64,000 nucleotides of DNA, taken from positions 6,311,501 through 6,375,500 of the forward strand of contig NZ_CP077769.1 in the NCBI RefSeq assembly GCF_020386615.1, given 5' to 3'. The notes beneath the pieces were generated by a model. The model searched no databases. It was not told where the DNA came from and saw only the letters and a program-made list of their open reading frames with translations. This document shows positions 26,663-35,973 of the stretch, piece after piece (positions within the stretch are counted from its first letter, which is position 1; each line of letters opens with the position of its first letter). The translations under genes and the position numbers were made by a program. This stretch comes from Chitinophaga pendula. Lineage in GTDB: Bacteria; Bacteroidota; Bacteroidia; Chitinophagales; Chitinophagaceae.

Positions 26663-27565
26663 TTATAAACGCTGCGCGTCTAATAGCTGCAGAGTATTCA
26701 ATACCCCTTGCACTGCACGGTAATAAAAACTGGGATTAATACGGCTGAACTCATCCGTCAAACGGTGATAATCAGCATGATCTTCTACTCCAAAATAGAG
26801 AAAAGGGATGCTCTTCTTGTGAAACTCATAATGGTCGCTCTGGGATGTCCAGTTCTGGCTACCGTCCGTAGGCCGGTCATGCCCCATCAGTAACTTCACC
26901 TGGCTTGCGGCAGCGGCCTGGGTTACAAATGGTTTCAGGTTAGCATACAGGTAAGTGCCGCATACATACAACTCATTTTTGTTGTTGTGGCTGACCATAT
27001 CCATATTCAGGTTCAACCTTACCTTGGCGGCCGGTACCGGAAACGCATTCACAAAAGCGGCTGCTCCCCGAAGACCTACCTCTTCCGCATCAAATGCGGC
27101 AAATACCAGCGTATGCGTGGGCTTATTCCTCCGGTAGTAATCCGCTATGGCCAGCAACCCGCCTATGCCAGAGGCATTGTCATCAGCGCCGTTATAAATG
27201 CTATCAGCGCCATTCGCCCACCCGATATTCCCGAGATGGTCAAAGTGCGCAGAGATCACGTACACACTGTCCGACTTCCCTTGTATATAGCCATACAAGT
27301 TAGTCCCCATAATGCGTTTGGTGCCTTGCTGGAAAAAGAAGGAGTACTCATAAGTACCATTGTAAGGCTGAATACCCACTTGCCGGAACCGGTCTATAAT
27401 ATAAAGCTGCGCCTGGCGGTTTCCCTTCGTCCCAGTCGCACGCCCCTCATAAGCGTCGGACGATAAGGTTTTGATGTCTTTCATGAGGTTAACAGAGTCT
27501 ATGGGCTGCTGCGCATAGAGCGTGGCAATAGGGCTTATTAAAAGCAGGAATAGTAAATGTTTCAT
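26663..27565 (-). CDS. Secreted M28 family metallopeptidase
   Basis: A 300-aa aminopeptidase-type enzyme with a signal peptide (cleavage near YA|QQ). The co-catalytic zinc pattern is complete: His and Asp in ISAHFDHLGN and NGADDNASG, Glu-Glu in FDAEEVGLRGA, Asp in MDMVSH and a final His in VEDHADYH. It is likely to trim peptides in the periplasm or outside the cell. It lies convergent to the DUF922 gene and downstream of feoB on the same strand. Confidence 0.9.
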   Translation of the reverse strand: MKHLLFLLLISPIATLYAQQPIDSVNLMKDIKTLSSDAYEGRATGTKGNRQAQLYIIDRFRQVGIQPYNGTYEYSFFFQQGTKRIMGTNLYGYIQGKSDSVYVISAHFDHLGNIGWANGADSIYNGADDNASGIGGLLAIADYYRRNKPTHTLVFAAFDAEEVGLRGAAAFVNAFPVPAAKVRLNLNMDMVSHNNKNELYVCGTYLYANLKPFVTQAAAASQVKLLMGHDRPTDGSQNWTSQSDHYEFHKKSIPFLYFGVEDHADYHRLTDEFSRINPSFYYRAVQGVLNTLQLLDAQRL

Positions 27566-27685
27566 AAATGGATGGGTAAAATTTATTCATATACTGAATA
27601 TACACATTTTCGCAGGGAATACAATAAAGTATTGACTGCCAACGAATAGCAGTGGAGTACGGTATCACACATCAGTATATGAAAA

Positions 27686-29830
27686 TCAGCTGAATAGCTG
27701 AAAAGCAATGAAGCTGCTCACATAAGCCAGTACCGTCATATAGACCAATTGTATCGCCGGATACTTCCAGGATTTGGTTTCCCGCCGTACAATAGCCAGG
27801 GTACTCATACATTGCATCGCAAAAGCATAAAATAACATCAACGACAACCCGCTGGCCAGCGTATACACCGGCCGCCCATCCGGCCATACCGCAGCATGCA
27901 TTTTTTCTCTCAAGGTCGCATCATTATCTTCAGGCGTTTCCCCTACACTGTAAAGGGTCGCCATCGTACCTACAAATACTTCTCTCGCGGCAAAAGAAGT
28001 GATCAGCGCAATACCGATCTTCCAGTCGAACCCCAGTGGTCGGATCGCCGGCTCTATCGCATGCCCGAGTAACCCGGCATAAGAGTTGGCCAGCTTCTCG
28101 GACTGAAAGGCCCGCTCCAGCTCCTGCTGCTGCTCCGGGTTATTTTTTTGCGCTTCGATCATCGGCTCATATTTGGCCGTCACCTCCTCCATCCTGTTAC
28201 CAGGACCATAAGATGCCAGGAACCATAATATTACCGAGATGACCATGATCACCTTACCAGCATCCGTCACAAATATCTTGGCCTTCTCCACCATGGTAGT
28301 GCCAATGTTCTTCCAACGGGGTGCACGATATACCGGCAACTCCATGATGAAATAGCTCTTCTCCTTTACAGCGATGAACAACTTCATGATCGCCGCGATA
28401 ATAAGCGCCATAAAAAAGCCGAGTAAATACAACCCCATCATTACCAATCCTTTCAGGCTCAAAAAGCCCAACACATTATAATCGGGTATCACCAGGGCGA
28501 TCATCACCGTATAGATAGGCAATCGCGCAGAACAGCTCATTAAAGGGGTAACCAGTATCGTGATCAGCCGCTCTTTACGGTTTTCAATACTCCGGGTAGC
28601 CATGATCGCAGGAACCGCACACGCGACACCACTGATCAGCGGCATCACAGACTTACCGTTCAAACCCACCTGCCGCATCAGCCGGTCCGTCAGGAAACTG
28701 ATACGCGCCATATACCCGGTATCTTCCAGCAGAGTGATCAATCCGAACAGGATCATGATCTGTGGCACGAACACAGCAATACCACCCAAACCAGCTATAA
28801 TACCGTTAACCAGTATATCACTCAGCTTGCTCGCCGGTAACGATTCCGACAACCATCCGCCTAAAGCACCAAACCCTGCCTCAATCCAGTCCATCGGGTA
28901 AGAGGCCAGCCAGAATATGCTCTGAAACAAAACAAACATAACCGCCAGCAAGATCACATACCCCCAGAACCGGTGTAGCAGCAAGTCATCCAGCTTTTCC
29001 GTCTGCAACTGCTGCTGCAAGGGGTCCGTCTCCACCACCGAAGACTTCATAATATGTTTGATTCGGGCATAACGCTGCATGATCTCATCCGCCTGCACCT
29101 TGGTCTTGTTAAACCGGTGCAATTCCAGCGCCGTTCTGATCTGCGCCTTCTGCCCGTTATCCAGGAAATTAAGCTCTTCAAAATTTACCGCCACATGCAG
29201 CGCACCATAGTCGCTCCGGGACGGTGTTACCTGCTTCACCACCGAGATCACCTCCGGCGCCAGCGCCTCATTCTCAATAAAATCCCGGGAAGGAGCACGG
29301 AACTTTTCCTGGGCAACCAGTTCAACGATCTTTTTTAACTCACTGATCCCCTTATTTTTACGAGGGTTGATCGCCACCACTGGCACTCCCAGCTCCCGCT
29401 CCAGACCAGTCAGGTCTATCTCCACCCCCTTCTTACGGGCAATGTCCATCATAGTCAACCCGATGATGACAGGTATCTTCAAATCTATTATCTGGGAACA
29501 AAAAAGCAGGTTACGTTTTAAATTGGAGGCATCAGCAATGATTAATACCATATCGGGACTAAGCCCGCCGTCAGCATTGAGCAATACATCATACGTGACC
29601 ATCTCATCCGCACTCTTGGGATAAAGACTATAAGTACCGGGAAGATCGATAATATTGGCTTGCAACTGCGGACTAATAGTACTAGCGCCCGTCTTTTTGT
29701 CCACCGTCACACCCGGAAAGTTGCTTACTTTCTGATTTAACCCCGTCAGCGCATTAAAAAGAGAACTTTTCCCACTATTCGGATTCCCTACCAGCGCAAT
29801 GTTTATCGTCGCGTTCAATGTTGCCTGCAT
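27686..29830 (-). CDS. feoB: Ferrous iron transporter FeoB
   Basis: A 714-aa inner-membrane Fe(II) transporter. The N-terminal G domain has G1 GNPNSGKSS (15-23), a G2-like GVTVDKKTG (40-48) and G3 DLPG (62-65). At the G4 position the sequence is TMMD (126-129) in place of the common NMxD. Two gate domains follow with the SGVACAVPAIMATR and FSAREVFVG-type motifs (here SFAAREVFVG). No feoA, either fused or adjacent, is seen. The upstream region has no clear promoter. Length matches FeoB without a FeoA domain. Confidence 0.95.
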   Translation of the reverse strand: MQATLNATINIALVGNPNSGKSSLFNALTGLNQKVSNFPGVTVDKKTGASTISPQLQANIIDLPGTYSLYPKSADEMVTYDVLLNADGGLSPDMVLIIADASNLKRNLLFCSQIIDLKIPVIIGLTMMDIARKKGVEIDLTGLERELGVPVVAINPRKNKGISELKKIVELVAQEKFRAPSRDFIENEALAPEVISVVKQVTPSRSDYGALHVAVNFEELNFLDNGQKAQIRTALELHRFNKTKVQADEIMQRYARIKHIMKSSVVETDPLQQQLQTEKLDDLLLHRFWGYVILLAVMFVLFQSIFWLASYPMDWIEAGFGALGGWLSESLPASKLSDILVNGIIAGLGGIAVFVPQIMILFGLITLLEDTGYMARISFLTDRLMRQVGLNGKSVMPLISGVACAVPAIMATRSIENRKERLITILVTPLMSCSARLPIYTVMIALVIPDYNVLGFLSLKGLVMMGLYLLGFFMALIIAAIMKLFIAVKEKSYFIMELPVYRAPRWKNIGTTMVEKAKIFVTDAGKVIMVISVILWFLASYGPGNRMEEVTAKYEPMIEAQKNNPEQQQELERAFQSEKLANSYAGLLGHAIEPAIRPLGFDWKIGIALITSFAAREVFVGTMATLYSVGETPEDNDATLREKMHAAVWPDGRPVYTLASGLSLMLFYAFAMQCMSTLAIVRRETKSWKYPAIQLVYMTVLAYVSSFIAFQLFS

Positions 29831-30065
29831 TCCTTATCGTTGATCTTTTTTCCTCTGAATGAATCAATTACCGTAAAGCTGAGCATCGTCCAAGCCGGCA
29901 TCCCCACGGCCCAACAGCTAAATACACAAAGCTATGAATTAATAAGCCAGGGGAATGATCAAATCGGGAAAAACTACCTACCCCTTGAAATGGCACAAAT
30001 GCCCCTGTTCACACATGTAACGAAAATGAACCCAAACACAATACAGTAAAGGATTTCCAGCTCAA

Positions 30066-30120
30066 GTCCACCTATCCTGTATCATTCGTTTAATTAACCT
30101 ATATCATTTGTATAAGTAAT
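30066..30120. repeat. Dispersed intergenic element, copy 1 (TATCATTYGT type)
   Basis: Positions 30066-30089 match 59384-59407 at 22 of 24 bases. Inside it the core TATCATTCGT (30080-30089) is followed 22 bases later, two turns of DNA, by TATCATTTGT (30102-30111). The second copy of the element lies upstream of jetA. Function unknown; a protein-binding site or a small interspersed repeat are both possible. Confidence 0.55.
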
Positions 30121-30156
30121 GCCTATCCCGGCTATTCCATCCGGTCCTAACAGCTG

Positions 30157-30186
30157 AAAATAAAAAAACCACGGTGGACACCGTGG
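30157..30186 (-). terminator. Intrinsic terminator of the PspC-domain gene
   Basis: A perfect 8-bp stem (30169-30176 with 30179-30186) is followed on the minus strand by TTTTTTTATTTT. It lies 47 bases after the stop codon at 30234. Confidence 0.85.
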
Positions 30187-30233
30187 CTTATCGCGTTGAA
30201 CTATTGAACTTATTGTGATGTATCGTTGATAGC

Positions 30234-32078
30234 TTATTTTAACATGCTGCAAAGGCTCAGGATCAACAGTGCAGCACCTCCGATTGTAGCATCTACCGTT
30301 GGCTTCGCTGAAGCTGGAGCTGTACTGCTGCCACTTTTGGGTGCAGCTGGCGCCGCAGGTGCGGAGGGTGCAGCCGGTAACGGAGCTCCCTGGTAACGAT
30401 AGTTGTTCCGGAGAGAATCTTCATCCCGGTTTTCGCGGGTACGGTCATTATCCCGGTCCTCATTATCCCGATCCTGGTCTTCATCTTCATTCTTGTCATG
30501 CCTGCGATCCGTATTGATATTATCCAATCCGTCGATGGTCATTTTCAATTCTGCCGGGCCATCCTCATCCCACTCATTCCAGTTATCCCACCAATGTTCA
30601 TCCCCACCTTGTACAATATCATAGTGATGACGTACACTCCTGTCCACTTCTATCTGCTTATCTACCGGTATCCGGATGGCTACCGTGATCCGTTGCCCAC
30701 GGAATTTGGAATCCCGGGGGATAGACATACCGGAAGGCAAGTATAATACAGAGTCCTGTTGCTGCAGTTGGAAAAGTATCTGTTCTGCTAGTTGCCTGGC
30801 TTGACGAATCGTACGCCCTCTGGACAAGCGGTAGATCTCTACCTCAAACTTACCCGAGTTACTTTTTTCCAGCTTTAGCCGCACATTATCTATGATCGCC
30901 GTATCTTCTGTTACCCGCAGGCGCCCGTCCATAAATCCGATCACATCCATATCCACCAGGTCATCCGCACATTTGATGATCAGTTTACCCCCACTGGGCT
31001 GCGTGATCGTAAAGGCTTCCTTCGCACGATAGCTGGTCCTGAAATCTTTCATTAGTGACACCGTCAGGAACAGGGCACATATCACCCCTCCCACCCAAAG
31101 AAAACTTAATGTATACCCCACATAGCGGCTGGTTTCCCTCACACCGGTGATCTTTCTCACCAGGAAGATGATAATAGCCACCACCGGCACACCTATCACC
31201 AGTACGATAGCAGGCCAGAACAAAGTACTCTGCCCGGCAGTCAGCAACAGACTTTTGATCGGGAAAAGGGCCGCGGAAGAAGCTGCGATAGCGATGCCTG
31301 AAACAACCAGGGCAATCAGTATTACAACAGCCAGGAAATATATAAATCCTTTAGTCAGAAACAGTAACGCCTGCCCCAAACCGGCAAAGAGGCCACGGAA
31401 AAAGCGTTCTATACCATTACCGACTTGCTTGCCGCGGCCCTGCGAAAAATTTTTGACATCACTTCCCATGCGGCTGAACTGATCTTTCAATGAGTTGATC
31501 TCATCCTGTACGGTCGCCTTAATATTATTAAGGTCCACCCGCTCTCCTCTCATTTCCAGCTTTTCTGTAGCCGTGTTGGCTTCCGGCGTGGCGATCCACA
31601 GAATGAAATATACCAGTATACCAGAACCAAATCCGGCAATGGCAAAAAGGGCGAAAATGATCCGGAACACAACCGGGTCTACATTAAAGTAAGCACCCAT
31701 ACCACTACACACCCCACCCAGCACCTTGTTGTCCGGATCACGATACAGACGCTTGCGCGGACGAGCCTGAAACGCTGCATTCTCTGTATTCGACTGGGTA
31801 CCTTCCGACTCCGACATATCTCCAAACTGCTCCGGTGTACCCATGGAAGCTTTTACAGCCACCACATCCTCATCGGTAATACAGTGTGCTCCTTTCTTGA
31901 GCTTGTCCTGGAACAGCTCGGCAATACGACCCTCAATATCACTGATGATCTCATCGCCGCCCTCTTCCCTGGCAAAGTACCGCTTCAGGCTTTCCAGGTA
32001 CTGCCGCAGTATCTCGTAAGCACTGTCCTCTATAGGAATAAGGCGGCTAGCCAGGTTTATGTTAATAATCTTTTTCAT
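30234..32078 (-). CDS. PspC-domain transmembrane protein
   Basis: A 614-aa protein. The N-terminal 90 residues form a cytoplasmic helical domain common in Bacteroidota PspC proteins (EGRIAELFQDKL, TDEDVVAVKASMGTPEQFG). The PspC domain spans about 108-165 (KVLGGVCSGMGAYFNVDP). More hydrophobic segments follow to about residue 345, then a beta-rich domain, a low-complexity Asp/Arg/Asn/Glu region (about 520-560), a Pro/Ala stretch and a hydrophobic C-terminus. PspC-type proteins sense or relieve envelope stress. It overlaps the upstream padR gene by 17 bases, so the PadR repressor probably controls both. Confidence 0.88.
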   Translation of the reverse strand: MKKIININLASRLIPIEDSAYEILRQYLESLKRYFAREEGGDEIISDIEGRIAELFQDKLKKGAHCITDEDVVAVKASMGTPEQFGDMSESEGTQSNTENAAFQARPRKRLYRDPDNKVLGGVCSGMGAYFNVDPVVFRIIFALFAIAGFGSGILVYFILWIATPEANTATEKLEMRGERVDLNNIKATVQDEINSLKDQFSRMGSDVKNFSQGRGKQVGNGIERFFRGLFAGLGQALLFLTKGFIYFLAVVILIALVVSGIAIAASSAALFPIKSLLLTAGQSTLFWPAIVLVIGVPVVAIIIFLVRKITGVRETSRYVGYTLSFLWVGGVICALFLTVSLMKDFRTSYRAKEAFTITQPSGGKLIIKCADDLVDMDVIGFMDGRLRVTEDTAIIDNVRLKLEKSNSGKFEVEIYRLSRGRTIRQARQLAEQILFQLQQQDSVLYLPSGMSIPRDSKFRGQRITVAIRIPVDKQIEVDRSVRHHYDIVQGGDEHWWDNWNEWDEDGPAELKMTIDGLDNINTDRRHDKNEDEDQDRDNEDRDNDRTRENRDEDSLRNNYRYQGAPLPAAPSAPAAPAAPKSGSSTAPASAKPTVDATIGGAALLILSLCSMLK

Positions 32079-32451
32079 CGTCGTTTTCAGTTTTTAGGTT
32101 TTGGTAGTTCGAATCAGGGATGGTAGGTATTCTTGTTAATTGGTTGACTGCGTTGGCCAGCTCGTTCCAGGTATTTTCCAGTTCCCGGTAAAAGCCTTCC
32201 CCCTTATCGGTCATGGAAAAATATTTGCGCGGCGGCCCGGAGCTACTTTCTACCCAACGGTATGTGAGCAGTTCCGCATTCTTTAATCTCGTTAGTAAAG
32301 GGTATAAGGTACCCTCCAGGATGTCCAGCTTCGCTTCTTTCATCTTTTCAATAATGTCTGAAGGATAAGCTTCTCCTTGCTTGATGATGGAGAGAATGCA
32401 GAATTCAAGCACCCCCTTTCGCATCTGTGATTGTGTGTTATCAATATTCAT
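32062..32451 (-). CDS. PadR family transcriptional regulator
   Basis: A 129-aa winged-helix regulator. The PadR signature is clear: LEFCILSIIKQGEAYPSDIIEKM, the ILEGTLYPLLTRLKNAELL wing-helix region and SSGPPRKYFSMTDKG. These proteins usually bind their own promoter and respond to a ligand or an envelope signal. It overlaps the PspC-domain gene by 17 bases, a pairing common in Bacteroidota. A promoter with ATTG and TACTTTTG boxes 19 bases apart lies upstream. Confidence 0.93.
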   Translation of the reverse strand: MNIDNTQSQMRKGVLEFCILSIIKQGEAYPSDIIEKMKEAKLDILEGTLYPLLTRLKNAELLTYRWVESSSGPPRKYFSMTDKGEGFYRELENTWNELANAVNQLTRIPTIPDSNYQNLKTENDDEKDY

Positions 32452-32828
32452 GGCAAGCGAGCTTTAAACTTGTTTTAACTATTCGGGCCAGATCATATCA
32501 TTGCTTTTACGCCGACCCTTTCCTTACTTCCACAATACAAAAGTAGAGAAATTATACTACTATGCAATACCGAATACCAGACAAAGCAAAATAACTTGCT
32601 TTGGATATTACCGGCATTGCTCGCTTAAATGGCCTGCAGTAAAGCGTCTTGTATAGAAGAGACTGGCACCTTCGCCAAAAGAACATTGTGATGAGCGGTC
32701 ATTAACAAGGGATGAATGCACAAGTACCAGCAATTGGTCCCTTTTAACATTTTTTTAATGGTTTTCTGATAAAAAGTAGCTTTCAGGTAGTATTTTTGTA
32801 CCGGACACAATTGTCACATTATCTCCGG
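32452..32828. other. Divergent intergenic region (padR / small secreted protein)
   Basis: No gene is supported. It holds the padR promoter (32538-32568, minus) and, on the plus strand, TATTTTTG at 32791-32798, a -7-like box that would give a leader of about 25 nt before the ATG at 32829. The 61-aa minus-strand frame at 32625-32810 has no family signal. Confidence 0.5.
32538..32568 (-). promoter_or_regulatory. Putative padR-pspC promoter
   Basis: On the minus strand ATTG (32565-32568) and TACTTTTG (32538-32545) are separated by 19 bases, matching the Bacteroidota -33/-7 spacing (TTTG, 19 bases, TAnnTTTG). Confidence 0.55.
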
Positions 32829-33128
32829 ATGATCAAAAAGATTGTAAGCATATTTCTCTTGGCACTTATGTGCACACAACTCCTTCCAATAAAGGAGATG
32901 GGGAAACTGTTGTTTAACAATCAGATCGTAGAAGAGCACCCCTCCGATGGAGGTTGCGGCAACGATATTATTAAGCTGGCCAAAGAGCTTAAATATTGCA
33001 AACAATATGATGGCGCCCTCAAATTCGCGCCCGAATTATTCCTGAACATTATCCAATACCATCTCCTGGAAGATATTCCTAATGGTCCGGCTCAGGAAGT
33101 AAAAACACCCCCTCCCAATTACTGCTAA
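32829..33128 (+). CDS. Small exported protein of unknown function (99 aa)
   Basis: Start chosen at ATG 32829 (MIKKIVSIFLLALMCTQLLP), giving a signal peptide or an N-terminal anchor of about 20 residues. The rest is mostly helical and polar, with cysteines in DGGCGND, LKYCKQ and the terminal NYC. The pattern resembles small secreted Bacteroidota proteins, but I do not recognise a family. A -7-like box precedes it. The TTG at 32796 would add 11 residues that spoil the signal peptide. Confidence 0.6.
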   Translation: MIKKIVSIFLLALMCTQLLPIKEMGKLLFNNQIVEEHPSDGGCGNDIIKLAKELKYCKQYDGALKFAPELFLNIIQYHLLEDIPNGPAQEVKTPPPNYC

Positions 33129-33479
33129 TACCGGCAGCCAGCCCATCTTACACCTCCGATGTAACTGTTTTTCAATGAGCTAGATTGTCAAACAACTGCT
33201 TTGCACACTACCATGAAGTGTCGACTGCAATAATGCTGCACACCTTTGGTATAACTGCACCTGCTACTCGGATTTCGTTCACAAATTTCATAGACTATGT
33301 GAATTGCTCCCGCGCAAACACATGGCTGGCAATACCATCACACATTCACATCTTGATTTTATAGGGATTTTGCTACCGTTTTCACAACACAGGATACGTG
33401 TGTACAAAAATATGTACCTCGTCATTCTACTCTAATCATCAAGTTACTTCCTGATCTAACCACTTAATTTCTTTGATTT
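33129..33479. other. Intergenic region upstream of the SulP gene
   Basis: No gene is supported. The only clear structure is an inverted repeat, GTACA with TGTAC separated by six bases (33402-33417), about 60 bases before the SulP start codon; it could be an operator. No convincing promoter pair was found. Confidence 0.4.
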
Positions 33480-35126
33480 ATGAGCAAGCAGACATCATTA
33501 TTTGCCAATATAAAGGCCGACGCCTCCTCTGGGTTGGTAGTCTTCCTCATAGCCGTACCCTTGTGCCTGGGTATCGCATTAGCATCCGGCGCTCCCCTGT
33601 TTTCAGGCCTGATCGCTGGTATCATCGGAGGTCTCGTTATTGGCGCCCTCAGCGGCGCCCAACTGAGCGTGAGCGGCCCTGCTGCCGGCCTTACCGCCAT
33701 CGTATTGACCGCCATCACCAAATTAGGCGCATTCGACGTATTCCTCCTGGCTGTTGTACTGGGCGGCGCAATGCAGTTATTACTGGGTATCGCCAAAGCC
33801 GGCTCCGTAGCCAACTACTTCCCGTCCAACGTGATCAAAGGTATGCTCACCGCTATCGGTATTATCATTATACTGAAACAGCTGCCCCATGCCTTCGGCT
33901 ACGATAAAGACTCTGAAGGAGACTTTGCTTTCATACAGGTAGATGGAGATAACAGCTTTACCGCCCTACTTTCTACCTTAAATCATATCCACCTGGGCGC
34001 AACACTCATCACCGCGATATCGATTCTTATTATCCTGTATTGGAATAAAATACCCAAACTGAATGTCGTACCAGCACCACTGGTCGCCGTACTCGCAGGT
34101 ATCGCCCTCAACAAACTGTTCAGTACAGGGATCCTTTCTCTCGATCAGAACCACCTGGTAAGCCTGCCCGTAGCCGCCAGTGTTAACGATTTCATCGGGC
34201 AATTTTCCCTCCCTAAATTCAGCGCGCTCACCAACAAGGAAGTGTGGATCACCGCCGCTACCATCGCCATAGTAGCCTCCGTGGAAACACTCCTCAATGT
34301 CGAGGCCACAGATAAATTGGACCCGTTGAAAAGATATACCAACCCCAACCGCGAACTCCGCGCCCAAGGTATCGGTAATATGATCAGCGGCCTGATCGGA
34401 GGCCTACCCATCACTTCCGTGATCGTACGGTCTTCGGCCAACATCAATGCGGGCGGCAGAACCAAACTGGCAACCATGGTACACGGAGCCTTGCTGCTGG
34501 TTTGTGCCGCCCTCATTCCTGGAATACTCAATATGATACCGCTGGCCACACTCGCCGCCGTACTGCTGGTCACCGGTTATAAACTTTGTAAAATCTCCAT
34601 CTTCAAGGAGATGTTCAAAAATGGTAAATACCAATGGATACCGTTCGTCGTAACAGTAGTCGCCATCGTATTCACCGACTTGCTCATGGGTATCGCACTG
34701 GGTATGGCTGTCAGCATCATCGCCATCCTCCGGGGTAATATCAAGAGCTCCTACTTCTTCCGTAAGGAAAAATATAACACCGGCGATAGCATCCGCCTCG
34801 AACTGGCCCAGGAAGTATCCTTCCTCAACAAAGCCAGCATCATGCTTACCCTCGACCACCTCCCGGAAAACAGTACCGTGGTGATCGACGCCAGCAAAAC
34901 CTCCTACATCGATTTCGATGTACTCGAAACCATCCGTGAATTCAAAGACGTAAAAGCGCCTCAGAAAGACATTACAGTAATGCTCACTGGCTTTAAAGAT
35001 GTCTATAATGTCATGAATTCCAGTGATATCTCAGTAGAACAGCAGACCGCACAAACCAGCGGGCATGTCCATACTATCTCAACCGGTAACCACAAACAGC
35101 TGCTGAAAGAATTGCAGCCGAACTAA
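33480..35126 (+). CDS. SulP family anion transporter
   Basis: A 548-aa inner-membrane protein of the SulP/SLC26 family. The transmembrane core begins with the conserved region around VVFLIAVPLCLGIALASGAP and includes LSVSGPAAGLTAIVL and ASVETLLNVEATDKLD. The C-terminal 90 residues form a STAS-like domain (VVIDASKTSYIDFDVLETI). Because a beta-carbonic anhydrase gene follows 76 bases downstream on the same strand, bicarbonate is the likely substrate; SulP proteins can also carry sulfate or other anions, so this is inference. Confidence 0.9.
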   Translation: MSKQTSLFANIKADASSGLVVFLIAVPLCLGIALASGAPLFSGLIAGIIGGLVIGALSGAQLSVSGPAAGLTAIVLTAITKLGAFDVFLLAVVLGGAMQLLLGIAKAGSVANYFPSNVIKGMLTAIGIIIILKQLPHAFGYDKDSEGDFAFIQVDGDNSFTALLSTLNHIHLGATLITAISILIILYWNKIPKLNVVPAPLVAVLAGIALNKLFSTGILSLDQNHLVSLPVAASVNDFIGQFSLPKFSALTNKEVWITAATIAIVASVETLLNVEATDKLDPLKRYTNPNRELRAQGIGNMISGLIGGLPITSVIVRSSANINAGGRTKLATMVHGALLLVCAALIPGILNMIPLATLAAVLLVTGYKLCKISIFKEMFKNGKYQWIPFVVTVVAIVFTDLLMGIALGMAVSIIAILRGNIKSSYFFRKEKYNTGDSIRLELAQEVSFLNKASIMLTLDHLPENSTVVIDASKTSYIDFDVLETIREFKDVKAPQKDITVMLTGFKDVYNVMNSSDISVEQQTAQTSGHVHTISTGNHKQLLKELQPN

Positions 35127-35202
35127 TGCGAACAGAAAAAAGAGAATTGAATTATTGATCACAAGGCAGACTATTGATCGCTGCTAAAAACAAAGAGAAA
35201 AG

Positions 35203-35871
35203 ATGAAAACATTGAATAAAGACGCACAGGCAAATCTTACTCCCGTACAGGTATTGACAGTATTGAAGAATGGTAACGCCCGTTTTGTAGACAATCTGAG
35301 AGTTAATCGTAACCTGCTCCAGCAGGTAAACGAAACCTCCGCCGGCCAATATCCGATGGCCGCCATCGTAAGCTGCATGGACTCCCGTACCTCCGCCGAA
35401 TTGATCTTCGACCAGGGACTGGGCGATATCTTCAGCATCCGCCTCGCTGGCGCCGTTATTACAGATGATGTACTAGGTAGCCTCGAATATGCTTGTAATG
35501 CAGCGGGGTCAAAATTCATCGTAGTGCTGGGCCACACCAAATGTGGCGCTATCGCCGGTGCTTGCGACGCAGTGAAAATGGGTAAACTCACCGGCCTCCT
35601 CGACAGGATAGCCCCCGCTGTAGAAGCAGAGAAATCCATAACCGACAACCGGACCGCTAAAAACCCGGCCTTCGTAGAAGCAGTTACCTACCTCCAGATA
35701 GAAAGATCCGTTCAGGCTATCATGGAACAAAGTGAAATATTACGCGACCTGATCCGCAACGGCGCTATTGGTATTATCGGTGCTATGTATGATGTGGAAA
35801 CAGGTAATGTCAACTTCCTGGAGCACACCCTGGTACACCAGGAAGCAGTATCTCAACTGGCAACTGCTTAA
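35203..35871 (+). CDS. Beta-class carbonic anhydrase
   Basis: A 222-aa enzyme that interconverts CO2 and bicarbonate. The zinc site is complete: Cys58 with the Asp60-Arg62 dyad (SCMDSR), His111 and Cys114 (GHTKCGA). It lies directly downstream of the SulP transporter gene, so the two probably work together in bicarbonate supply or pH control. A terminator follows 58 bases after the stop codon. Confidence 0.94.
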   Translation: MKTLNKDAQANLTPVQVLTVLKNGNARFVDNLRVNRNLLQQVNETSAGQYPMAAIVSCMDSRTSAELIFDQGLGDIFSIRLAGAVITDDVLGSLEYACNAAGSKFIVVLGHTKCGAIAGACDAVKMGKLTGLLDRIAPAVEAEKSITDNRTAKNPAFVEAVTYLQIERSVQAIMEQSEILRDLIRNGAIGIIGAMYDVETGNVNFLEHTLVHQEAVSQLATA

Positions 35872-35929
35872 TCAGTTCCCGTTGAGGTCCATGCGACAAG
35901 CATACACCTCGCTCATAGATACAAAGACT

Positions 35930-35964
35930 GGCCGTCCCGATTTCTCGGGGTGGCCCTCTTTTTT
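35930..35964 (+). terminator. Intrinsic terminator after the carbonic anhydrase gene
   Basis: An 11-bp stem (35930-35940 with 35945-35955, two wobble pairs) closes a TTTC loop and is followed by CTCTTTTTT. It lies between convergent genes. Confidence 0.8.
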
Positions 35965-35973
35965 AAGACCGGC

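Larger units (their letters stand above)
29831..30233. other. Intergenic region upstream of feoB
   Basis: No gene is supported. The stretch holds the terminator of the PspC-domain gene (30157-30186) and a repeat element at 30066-30120 that recurs upstream of jetA. A 69-codon plus-strand frame (29840-30049) lacks family features and a start signal and is treated as chance. No feoA-like frame was found on the minus strand. Confidence 0.5.

Noticed and set aside
29840..30049. 69-aa plus-strand frame upstream of feoB; also searched as a possible feoA
   Set aside because: No FeoA features in any frame and no start signal; overlaps no conserved structure.
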